From positions 62,001 to 126,000 of the forward strand of contig OMXV01000001.1 in assembly GCA_900315075.1 (NCBI GenBank): a stretch of 64,000 nucleotides of DNA. The letters are read 5' to 3'. The notes below the pieces were generated by a model, which worked only from the letters and a program-made list of their open reading frames with translations, ran no database searches and was not told the origin of the DNA. The position numbers and the translations under genes are program-made. The stretch comes from an uncultured Prevotellaceae bacterium. Its GTDB lineage: Bacteria > Bacteroidota > Bacteroidia > Bacteroidales > Bacteroidaceae. Below, piece by piece: positions 17,801-24,349 of this stretch; position 1 is the stretch's first letter; every line of letters starts with the position of its first letter.

Positions 17801-19477
17801 AGTATCGCTCTGGAACTTGATATCCAGTCTAAACTTGTCTTTCTCAACAGAAGAAGCCAGATAATAGACATTTTTCATCATCAGGTCCCAGTTGCTCTGA
17901 GCCGGATTGTTACTGGTATTCTTCAGCGATTTTACAAAAAGGCATTTCGACACATCAGTCAGGTCGCTGGCGAACTCACCTACTTGGTAGGTTACTCCTC
18001 CGCTGGTGTATTCATAGGCTATGGCGAGCACCTGATCGGTCTGGAGTGCTGTCTTCAGCGAAACATATCCTAATGCGCTATTGATGGTATATTCTGATGA
18101 ACTGAGCAGTCGCGCACTCTCTAACTTTTCGTAATCCGTACCACCTGTGAGCACATTGTCGAGCACGGTAGAAGTCTGCTCGATATCCCTTGCCCCCACA
18201 TAAGTGGAATTCATCTCGGAATAGAGGTTATTGGCATTGTTGGATGGTGGAACAAGTTCCTGGCTTTCGCCTAAATCGGCGAAAGCGATGATATTTCTGG
18301 TGTTAGTGGTAGTTCCGCTCTTATTGGTGACCCAAATCTCTACACGGTTGATGGTGATGCCAGTGGTGAGGTTGGGCAATGTCTTCATGGCAGCATCGTA
18401 GCCTGAACGGAAATATTTCGAGAGGAAGAAGTGTCGATTTTCCTCATAATCGGCAGCGTCTATCTCGAATGGTGTTAGCTGCACACCTCCTTTGGATGAG
18501 ACGGATGAAGATGAAGTCTTTTTTTGCGATACCACGGTTTGCAGTTTGAGTTTTCCAAACTGCATGTCGGTACGTATTCCGAAGAGTGAACTTGCGCCAT
18601 TGACGAGCGAGGAGTTGGAAGGGAATGACACATTTCCACCCTCAACAAGTTTGATGATTTCATCCTCCTTACCCTCGTATTTGAGTTTCATCGTCTGTGC
18701 ATCGAAATCGAAGGTGGCATCAGTGTTGTAGTTGATGTTCATGTTCACCTTGTCGCCCACTCGCCCATTGACATTGAGGTTGATTTTCTCGTCGAAGTCC
18801 ATCGTAGTAGTGTGGCGATTGCGGATGGGGAGCGAGGGATTGTCGATGTTTTTGAAGGTAGCACCGAATTTCAATTCAGCTGTACCTTGCGTTTTGATGC
18901 GTACACCACCAGGACCGAAAATTTTCTCTGCCGGTCCCAGGTCGAAGTGCATATCGGTAAAGTCAAATTTTTCCTTGCCCTGTGCCTGTGCTGCCTCTTC
19001 GTTTTTGGATGAGAAGAACTGGTAAAGCGACTTGCGCTCAATCCATTTAAGATATTCCTCGTAGGTCATCATGATGGGTGCGTTGACGTATGAACCACCG
19101 ATTTTGTTGCCAAAAATATAGCGGTCGAGGGTGTCGTTATAAACGACGTCCATCTTGAGGTTTTCAGGTCGCTGGAGATCGACAGGTCCTTCCTGAAGGT
19201 CTTCCTCTCCAACAGGCACTGTGCGCTGGACAGGCCATCTGAGGTTGATGAGTGAATCTGGGATTTCGTCTTCGTTTTCAAGCACAGGCTGTGCCTTGAC
19301 ATTGTTTTTCTTGCCTCCGGGCGGGTCGTCGTCGGTGGCATTCTTTGAATTATTCTGATTTGAGCGATTTTGCCTTGTAGGCTTGTCATCTTGTGGCACG
19401 GACAAAGCATTGCTTGCCATCATGCTGATGACAAACAAGAGGGATACGATTGCTACTGTCCAAAGTTTGAATTTCAT
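11885..19477 (-). CDS. sprA: SprA, outer-membrane translocon of the type IX secretion system
   Basis: This protein of 2530 residues has a signal peptide (residues 1 to about 26) and the size and composition of SprA (Sov). SprA is the 36-strand barrel through which Bacteroidetes type IX cargo leaves the cell. Family-typical pieces include FDEKINLNVNGRVGDKVNMN, the long tracts of paired beta strands, and the C-terminal strand ending RDFGLSLKFSLTR. Two lysine/aspartate-rich inserts (about residues 1925-1970 and 2420-2440) are probably loops. The start lies 30 bp after ruvA, so ruvA and sprA form one operon. Its presence implies type IX secretion in this organism, although the other components are outside the window. 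Confidence 0.9.
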   Translation of the reverse strand: MKFKLWTVAIVSLLFVISMMASNALSVPQDDKPTRQNRSNQNNSKNATDDDPPGGKKNNVKAQPVLENEDEIPDSLINLRWPVQRTVPVGEEDLQEGPVDLQRPENLKMDVVYNDTLDRYIFGNKIGGSYVNAPIMMTYEEYLKWIERKSLYQFFSSKNEEAAQAQGKEKFDFTDMHFDLGPAEKIFGPGGVRIKTQGTAELKFGATFKNIDNPSLPIRNRHTTTMDFDEKINLNVNGRVGDKVNMNINYNTDATFDFDAQTMKLKYEGKEDEIIKLVEGGNVSFPSNSSLVNGASSLFGIRTDMQFGKLKLQTVVSQKKTSSSSVSSKGGVQLTPFEIDAADYEENRHFFLSKYFRSGYDAAMKTLPNLTTGITINRVEIWVTNKSGTTTNTRNIIAFADLGESQELVPPSNNANNLYSEMNSTYVGARDIEQTSTVLDNVLTGGTDYEKLESARLLSSSEYTINSALGYVSLKTALQTDQVLAIAYEYTSGGVTYQVGEFASDLTDVSKCLFVKSLKNTSNNPAQSNWDLMMKNVYYLASSVEKDKFRLDIKFQSDTSGVYITYIPEPQVKDQTIIKDLGADRLDNNMKAHSNGYFDYVEGYTVSNGRVFLPAAEPFGQYLHDFLVSKGVAANIAEKYSYTELYDSTKTVAKQIAEKDKYILQGQFRGRAANVISLGAYNVPQGSVVVTAGGVTLTEGSDYTVDYSAGEVTILNQSIIDAGTAVNVSLESNTDYGQSRKTMFGVNWEYDFSKNFQMSGTLRHLSEQALTTKVAMGSEPLNNTQWGVNLNWKKESQWLTNMLDKIPFLHVTQPSNIQLSAEFAQLIAGQSHGTQDNASYLDDFENTKNAIDVSAPTSWIISGVPSTMEEYKDKTGLTSGYRRSLLAWYNIDPLFTRRSSSLTPSHIKSDLNQLSNHYVREVYVRELYPNRDQSSYSGATSTLPVLNLAFYPEERGPYNFNPELSHEGLLTNPKNNWGGMMRKLDTNDFETANIEYIEFWMLDPFIYTSQQDDSGEYGGDFYINLGEVSEDVLRDGKKFYESGMAVDGSGSYTTTQWGKIPTQSTVTYAFATTSGSRERQDVGFNGLTDEEERTFEGYQDFLSQIQGKVSQEVYDSIYADPANDNYHYFRGRDYDQIEAPILKRYKHINNPQGNSPDSDNRSESYDTSYKTTPDVEDINQDYTLNEYEKYYQYHVSIRPEDLVVGRNFIVDSRVGSGTLRNGERYDVTWYQFRIPLDRYEQKVGSISDFTSIRFMRMFLTNFQKPIVLRFGSLDLVRGEWRVYTQNLTNSASNSGYMAVSAVNIEENNDKTPVNYILPPGISRVQDPTQPQLVENNEQALDMMVTDLGTGESKCVYKNTTVDLRQYRRIQMFVHANTMQENTTNLTDNQLAVFIRLGSDYKSNYYEYEIPLKLTPAGHYDKYSTPDKRIVWPEENMLDIPLELFTKLKKERNKAKAEGSASYNQLYTSYDDDKPANKISIMGNPSLGEVKTMIIGVRNLSGELKSGEVWVNELRLKEYNNEGGWAAQGNLNVQLSDFGSVNMSGRYLTEGFGGIEDGVAQRSTDNLQNIQVTANFELGKFFPDKAQVSAPLYYSYSKEVTKPKFNPLDTDMRLDDALESMESKHERDSVESLVVTNVTNTNFSLSNVRVGIKTKGHPMPYDPANFSFSYSHSHSNTTGKTIIYENEDRWNGSMAYTWTPVFKTWEPFKGIKSKSKYWEIAKKFGLNYLPQNITFNTNITRTYFELQERDMESLENSQLPVTFSEQFLWNREFSIRWDLTKNLHLNFQSGTNAEIEEPYTPINKDLYPDQYTAWKDSVWQSIRNMGEPLDYNQTFSSSYHLPINLIPIFDWVTSDVSYNSTYRWLRGTDLEDGTSLGNSITSNRTFNLNGAFNMQKLYDHIPFLKKTNERFSKSQPKPTTKKNTPPANAQKNKKQGEEDDKGDDKEGKDDKKAKLPKNKNTFEKEITIKADTSMTVTHGKKSRRLIVSAKDKDGKPVKIRYKVVDDNKIKIINKLDTAVTYKLTVTAKEPLDDKLWYKSAQYAARFLMMVRNVNFTYRNQYAMTLPGFMPTIGKAFGQRGGDVMSPGLDFAFGFIGDDYIQKARDNNWLLYADNVATPAATNLTEDLQLKMTLEPVRDLKIDLNASRTETKAQNIQYMFAGSPTTRTGQFTMTTISIGSAFEGTGNANNGYYSKTFEKFCNSLEGFRQRVEQQYTGSTYPVGTSLAGQSFNPEIGRVGLYSSDVMIPAFLSTYTSMGGNSLEIFPSLRRLLPNWTIRYSGLSKLSLFRDLFKSVNLNHSYKSIFAVGSYSSFSTWQEYMNGLGFIMDATSGNPVPSSMFNISTVSINESFSPLIGIDVTLQNNLTCKLEYKSTRVVNLSTTSVQLSENTSHDWVIGMGYKINDFNFFGGGNHRKVKGSKKKGDDDDSDNNKGNNRPTSKGKNNFNHDLNLRFDFSYRQQASLTRDIATMTSSASSGNTALKFSFNADYTVSKLMTMSFYYDQQTNTPLLSSSSYPTTTRDFGLSLKFSLTR

Positions 19478-19507
19478 TTACACAAGATGATTCTAACTAC
19501 TTATTAA

Positions 19508-20140
19508 TCATTTGATTTGCTTGAGGGCGAGTTTCACCACTTGCTCTACGGGGATGCCAGGCTGCTGACGGAGAATTTCGTTGACAACTTTGGCAGATGG
19601 TGCTGGTGAGAAGCCAAGCATGGTAAGCGCACCGATGGCCTCGTCGCGCACTTCTTTGTCGATGGCGGGCAGATTGTTAGTTGGATCTGTGGACAAAGGT
19701 AGCTGTTGTACCAAGTCGCCTAAGTCGCCAATGGCAATTTTGTCGCGTAAATCAACGATAATGCGCTGTGCGGTTTTAAGTCCAATACCCTTGACGCTTT
19801 TCAGAAATTTATCATTACCTGATGAGATGACATTGACAAGTTCGGCGGGTGTGAACGACGAGAGAATCATGCGGGCGGTGTTGGCCCCCACTCCAGAGAC
19901 AGTAATCAGCAGGCGGTATAGTTCCCTCTCCTGCTTGGTGTAGAACCCAAAGAGCGTAAATGAGTCATCACGTCCTCCAGTTGTCAAAGCCTCATGCACA
20001 TAGAGCTTGACCTCTTTCTGATTCTGTATCGCCGTGTAGGTGTTGAGCGAAATGTTAAGCGCATAACCTACCCCTGCCGCCTCTACGACAGCCATTGCTG
20101 GGGTAACTTCTGTGAGTTCGCCCCTGATATATTCTATCAT
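19508..20140 (-). CDS. ruvA: Holliday junction helicase subunit RuvA
   Basis: This protein of 210 residues matches RuvA length and layout. An N-terminal OB fold starts [20 protein letters not shown], with YALNISL. Paired helix-hairpin-helix motifs follow ([17 protein letters not shown] and [20 protein letters not shown]), then a C-terminal three-helix domain ([12 protein letters not shown]...) that contacts RuvB. RuvA binds four-way junctions and directs RuvB-driven branch migration. It is the first gene of a pair with sprA, an order I recall as common in Bacteroidales. Confidence 0.95.
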   Translation of the reverse strand: MIEYIRGELTEVTPAMAVVEAAGVGYALNISLNTYTAIQNQKEVKLYVHEALTTGGRDDSFTLFGFYTKQERELYRLLITVSGVGANTARMILSSFTPAELVNVISSGNDKFLKSVKGIGLKTAQRIIVDLRDKIAIGDLGDLVQQLPLSTDPTNNLPAIDKEVRDEAIGALTMLGFSPAPSAKVVNEILRQQPGIPVEQVVKLALKQIK

Positions 20141-20389
20141 TGCCTAATTATTTTGTATATATACAATTATTTTGTAGTCCATGTACGACTTGTCAACTCA
20201 ATTTTATACAACTGTCAACTCGTCATCTTTTAAACAATAACGTTTTCTACGGGTTATTTATTGCATATACATTAGAAAATTGAAGAATGAAGGTTGAATT
20301 TAGGAGTTATTGTAGTAAGTAATCAAAATAATCTGTAACTATAAGTGAATTCAGCAATATAATATTTTTCTATTTTTTAGTCACATTAT

Positions 20390-20420
20390 TTTGTTATTTT
20401 GTCAAAAAGTGCTATCTTTG
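20390..20420 (+). promoter_or_regulatory. Promoter of the UpxY/Srf gene cluster
   Basis: TTTG at 20390-20393 and TATCTTTG at 20413-20420 are 19 bp apart and match the Bacteroidetes consensus. The next well-matched promoter on this strand is more than 25 kb away, so this is the likely start of the cluster transcript. Confidence 0.75.
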
Positions 20421-20500
20421 CCATGTTTAATCATTAAAAAGTTGCTGGACATCAGTGCTCAAACATGAGAAACACCTCTATTGCTACATTGATGGACTCC

Positions 20501-20519
20501 GTCACCTCATGGCGGTGAC
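20501..20519 (+). promoter_or_regulatory. Leader hairpin before the antiterminator gene
   Basis: GTCACC (20501-20506) pairs with GGTGAC (20514-20519) around a 7-base loop, 33 bp before the start codon. Leaders of UpxY-type operons commonly carry elements that let the antiterminator load in cis; this hairpin is a candidate, with no direct proof. Confidence 0.4.
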
Positions 20520-20552
20520 CCTAAGAATTTGCCTTAACCCAAGCTATATACC

Positions 20553-21110
20553 ATGACCTCACTTCTCACAAAGACTCTTTGGTATCCCATGCGCGTGACA
20601 TACAACCGCGAGTTACACGTGAAGGAAAGCCTCGACAATTTAGGCATTGAGAATTTTGTGCCCATGCGTAGTGAGGTGGTAAAAAGCGGAGACAAGTCAA
20701 TGAAAGTGAGGGTGCCAGCCATTCACAATCTTATCTTTGTGCATACGAGCCGAGAGCGTCTTAACGACCTAAAGAGCCACCATGCAGCTTTTGCGCCGAT
20801 GCGCTATATCATGAAACGACATAACGAGAAACTTTCCACCGAGGAACGAATTTTAGTAGTGCCCGATGTACAGATGGAGAATTTTATCCGTGTAGCCTCA
20901 GTGGATGACGATAGCGTAATGTTTCTCGACTACAACGAGCAATTCCTTGGCAAAGAGGGTTGCCGTGTGCGTATCACCAGCGGCAAATTTGGAGGTGTGG
21001 AAGGCACTATCCGTCGCATTCACCGCAACAAGCATGTTGTAGTGCAAATCGAGGGCCTGGCCGCAGTGGCCATAGTCTTTGTCCCGGCATGTATGCTGGA
21101 AGAAATTTAA
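20553..21110 (+). CDS. UpxY-type NusG-family transcription antiterminator
   Basis: This protein of 185 residues has an N-terminal NGN domain beginning WYPMRVTYNRELHVKESL and a C-terminal KOW motif (RVRITSGKFGGVEGTIRRI). The layout and the MRY-like segment (FAPMRYIMKRHN) match the UpxY/RfaH-like specialised NusG proteins of Bacteroidales. These are the first gene of long operons, usually for capsule, and prevent premature termination in them. Here the gene is the first of a 25-kb cluster with no polysaccharide gene, 28 bp before an SrfB-like gene. It probably drives full-length transcription of that cluster. That role is inferred from position. Confidence 0.82.
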   Translation: MTSLLTKTLWYPMRVTYNRELHVKESLDNLGIENFVPMRSEVVKSGDKSMKVRVPAIHNLIFVHTSRERLNDLKSHHAAFAPMRYIMKRHNEKLSTEERILVVPDVQMENFIRVASVDDDSVMFLDYNEQFLGKEGCRVRITSGKFGGVEGTIRRIHRNKHVVVQIEGLAAVAIVFVPACMLEEI

Positions 21111-21138
21111 AAGAATAATACTAACACATTATAATATT

Positions 21139-24100
21139 ATGGAACATCTAATAGCCAATAGTGGAATACAATTCATTGAGACATCAATGGAGTTTAATCC
21201 AGCAGAGCCACTGACCATTGGTGGCAAGACACTCAAATACTCTTTTTTCGAGTTCTACAACCCCACCACTGGGAGCATGATTCTTGATTTAGCATACTTC
21301 AACAACACCGGTAATGAAGGGAAGTATATCCCGCTGAATGAAATCCGACAGCAAGATGCCTTTGAGAAACTTCCAGACGGTCGTGAGGATTTAGACGTGA
21401 TGGGTATGCTGAAACTAAACCCCTATGTCAACCCCACCCAATTCTCGCAATACGAGGACGGTTCGAATGAAATTATCGGTGTCAACTCGCTAAACACCTA
21501 CCGTCTGCCCGACCCCAAGAACAAGAGCAACCGCCTCTTTGCCTTTGACATGCTGCTGAATCACTGGCTCCCCATGCCTATGTTTGAAAAAGACATGACA
21601 GGCATCACAATGAACTATCCCTACGCTTGGTGCCGTGTACGTATTGAAGACTTAGGGGAGACCAAGAAAGGAATGCATAAATACCGCCTTATCTGGGCCT
21701 TCGACACACAGTTGGGCGAAGACGACCTGCAGAACCTGCGACCTTTCTTCTTCGAGTTTGACAGCCCCACGAAAAATTACGCACTCTGTAACCGCGCTGA
21801 CGAACTATTAGGGTTTATGTCAACAAGCGAAGAATTTCATGCCTTCAGCGACCATATACGCTCGCTGCTCAACATCCCCGACACCGAACTGTCGAACCGC
21901 TATATTGCCTTCTACATCTATCTAATTAATTACATTCGCTTAGGTAATGGTGCACCTGAAATAGTGTTGCACAACCTGCAAAAAACCATCCCTGTGGATA
22001 TGGTGCTCGACATAGGCAACTCACGCACCTGCGGTGTACTCTTCGAACGAGGCGACTTCACCAAGGCGATGATGTTAGGTCTGCGCGACCTCACCCATCC
22101 CGAGCGGACATATGTCAAATCATTTGATATGCGACTGGCTTTCCGTATGGCCGACCTTGGCAACGACATTGTGCTCAGCGACGACAGTCTCTTCCGCTGG
22201 AAGAGTTTCCTGCGTATCGGCGACGAGGCCCGCAACCTCATCTACAACTCCGTGGAGGACGAAGGTCTTACTCAGACGAAAAACAACTATTCCAGTCCTA
22301 AACGTTACATCTGGGATGACAAGAGTTCGGAAGACAGTTGGCAATTCCTCAACACCGTAAATGATCCTTTCTTCATCGGCATCGCAGACAACATCTATGT
22401 TCCTGTACTCTCCGACCTCTTCGACTCCAAGGGACATTTCCTTAGGGATGGCGAGACACAGGACTTCCTTGAGAGCAAGAACACCCGCTATTCCCGCTCG
22501 TCTCTGATGACCTTTGTGCTGATAGAGATTTTCCAGCACGCCATTACACAAATCAACTCTATCCCCTTCCGCAAAAAACACGGCGACATTGACTGCCGTC
22601 GCGTGCTGCGCAATATCATCCTCACCTGCCCCACCGCCATGCCACAGGCAGAGCAAATCAAGTTGCGGCAGTTTGCACAGGATGCCTACGACGCAGTAGC
22701 CATCTGCACACAAGGATTACCACCTGTGACAATTCTGCCTACCGCCGACAGTCTTCGCATCAACGACGACTACGATGACTCAGGTCGCCGTATGTGGAGC
22801 TACGACGAGGCTTCGTGCTGCCAGTTGGTATATCTTTATGCCGAAATTGCAGAGCGTTACCGTGGCGAAATTCACCGCTTCTTCGAGCTCAAGGGCCATG
22901 TGCGTCCTGAGGATGTCGAGGAGGGTTACGAAGGCAAGTCAATCACAATAGGTACCGTGGATATCGGTGCAGGTACCACCGATGTGATGGTATGCTCCTA
23001 TCAGTGCCAAGGTGAGGGCAACAGCCGCCTCACCCCCAAACCTATTTTCTGGGACAGTTTCTATCTGGCTGGCGATGATATTCTGCGTAACCTTGTTCAG
23101 AACTTCGTCATCGAAGGGACCGATTTTGAAGACCCCAATATTGGTAATATCTCCAGTGCCCTTAAGGCCCGTATCAAGGAGATGACTACCGACGAAATGA
23201 TGAAGGTGAAGAAATGGAATGAAAACGTCGTATATAGCGATAAAATTCAGCAACTGATTCGTTTCACAGACCCAGAGAGACAACGTTCCATCAAGCGCAG
23301 TCTATGTATAGACCTCATCCGCGACTTCTTTGGCATAGATAGCAACATGATGAGTTTCCGCGACCGCCGATGCCGTGTAGATTTCAATACTCAGGTTTCG
23401 GTACCCATCGCACAATTTTTCATGGAACAGTTGCGCACAAAGATGCCTTCACGCCGTTTTACCTTCGATGAGCTGTTCCCAGAGAACAAGCCCGCCCCAT
23501 ACCTGCTCGACTATTTCGAGGAACATTTTGGTTTCAGGTTTGAGGAGCTTGAATGGATTTATGATGCCAAGGCTATTTCCAAAGCCGTGAAAGACACCAT
23601 GGAACAACTGATTAAACAAATCTCAGTGGTGCTCTATTCACACAGATGCGACATTTTGGTGCTGGCTGGCCGTCCCACCTCGCTCGACCCCATCACCGAG
23701 TTGTTTATCAAATACTTACCCATTGCCCCCGACCGTCTCATCCGCTTGAACGACTACCGTGTGGGCAACTGGTATCCTTTTGCCGATGGACAGGGTTATT
23801 TCTATGACCACAAGTCAATTGTTGCTGTGGGCGGCATGGTGGGTTACATGGCATCCACACAAGGATTCAACGGCATGGTGCTCGACTTCACGAAGATGAT
23901 TAAGACCATGAAATCGACGGCCAAATACATGGGCCTATACAATTCTAACAGTATGAAGGTCAGCCAGTCTTTCCTTACACCCGAACGGGGTATTGCCAGC
24001 ACCAATATCGCAGTATTCCCTGCATTCATCGGTTGCAAACAGTTTGATACACCAATTTACCTGGCACGCCCCATCTATGCCGTCTATGAACATGCCAACC

Positions 24101-24285
24101 GTGGTGCGCTTACCGTGACATTCTCACGCAACTACCAGGAGAACCGCGAGACCATTCAGATAGAAGAAGTAACCGACAGCATGGGCAACGACGTGCCCAA
24201 GAGTGCAGTGGAACTTATACAGCAATCGCTCGTTGACGATGGCAGTTTCTGGCTCGACAAGGGTGAATTCGACCTATCGCTGTAA
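21139..24285 (+). CDS. SrfB-like protein with actin/Hsp70-type ATPase fold
   Basis: This protein of 1048 residues has two phosphate-binding loops of the actin/Hsp70 superfamily: VLDIGNSRTCGV at 289-300 and VDIGAGTTDVMV at 607-618. Between them, ILTCPTAMP (494-502) sits where the connecting motif should be. About 285 residues of unknown fold come first. Size and motifs agree with the SrfB virulence-factor family, named after a Salmonella gene in an srfABC operon; the exact cellular role of SrfB is not established. No signal peptide or membrane helix is visible, so it is cytoplasmic. ATG 21139 is chosen because the frame's earlier start lies inside the upstream gene. An SrfC-like GTPase follows, the same pairing as in srfABC. 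Confidence 0.78.
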   Translation: MEHLIANSGIQFIETSMEFNPAEPLTIGGKTLKYSFFEFYNPTTGSMILDLAYFNNTGNEGKYIPLNEIRQQDAFEKLPDGREDLDVMGMLKLNPYVNPTQFSQYEDGSNEIIGVNSLNTYRLPDPKNKSNRLFAFDMLLNHWLPMPMFEKDMTGITMNYPYAWCRVRIEDLGETKKGMHKYRLIWAFDTQLGEDDLQNLRPFFFEFDSPTKNYALCNRADELLGFMSTSEEFHAFSDHIRSLLNIPDTELSNRYIAFYIYLINYIRLGNGAPEIVLHNLQKTIPVDMVLDIGNSRTCGVLFERGDFTKAMMLGLRDLTHPERTYVKSFDMRLAFRMADLGNDIVLSDDSLFRWKSFLRIGDEARNLIYNSVEDEGLTQTKNNYSSPKRYIWDDKSSEDSWQFLNTVNDPFFIGIADNIYVPVLSDLFDSKGHFLRDGETQDFLESKNTRYSRSSLMTFVLIEIFQHAITQINSIPFRKKHGDIDCRRVLRNIILTCPTAMPQAEQIKLRQFAQDAYDAVAICTQGLPPVTILPTADSLRINDDYDDSGRRMWSYDEASCCQLVYLYAEIAERYRGEIHRFFELKGHVRPEDVEEGYEGKSITIGTVDIGAGTTDVMVCSYQCQGEGNSRLTPKPIFWDSFYLAGDDILRNLVQNFVIEGTDFEDPNIGNISSALKARIKEMTTDEMMKVKKWNENVVYSDKIQQLIRFTDPERQRSIKRSLCIDLIRDFFGIDSNMMSFRDRRCRVDFNTQVSVPIAQFFMEQLRTKMPSRRFTFDELFPENKPAPYLLDYFEEHFGFRFEELEWIYDAKAISKAVKDTMEQLIKQISVVLYSHRCDILVLAGRPTSLDPITELFIKYLPIAPDRLIRLNDYRVGNWYPFADGQGYFYDHKSIVAVGGMVGYMASTQGFNGMVLDFTKMIKTMKSTAKYMGLYNSNSMKVSQSFLTPERGIASTNIAVFPAFIGCKQFDTPIYLARPIYAVYEHANRGALTVTFSRNYQENRETIQIEEVTDSMGNDVPKSAVELIQQSLVDDGSFWLDKGEFDLSL

Positions 24286-24349
24286 ATTCAGTCCAATTGA
24301 AGATTAAAGATTAAAGACCAAAGATAGAAAATAGAAAAAACATACGACC

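Larger units (their letters stand above)
20141..20552. other. Divergent intergenic region with repeat and operon leader
   Basis: Between ruvA (minus) and the UpxY-type gene (plus) lie an inverted-orientation copy of the GTTGAC repeat (CGACTTGTCAACTC ... CTGTCAACTCGTC, 20187-20226), an AT-rich stretch, a strong plus-strand promoter at 20390 and a leader of about 125 nt with a hairpin at 20501. No coding sequence is evident. Confidence 0.65.
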
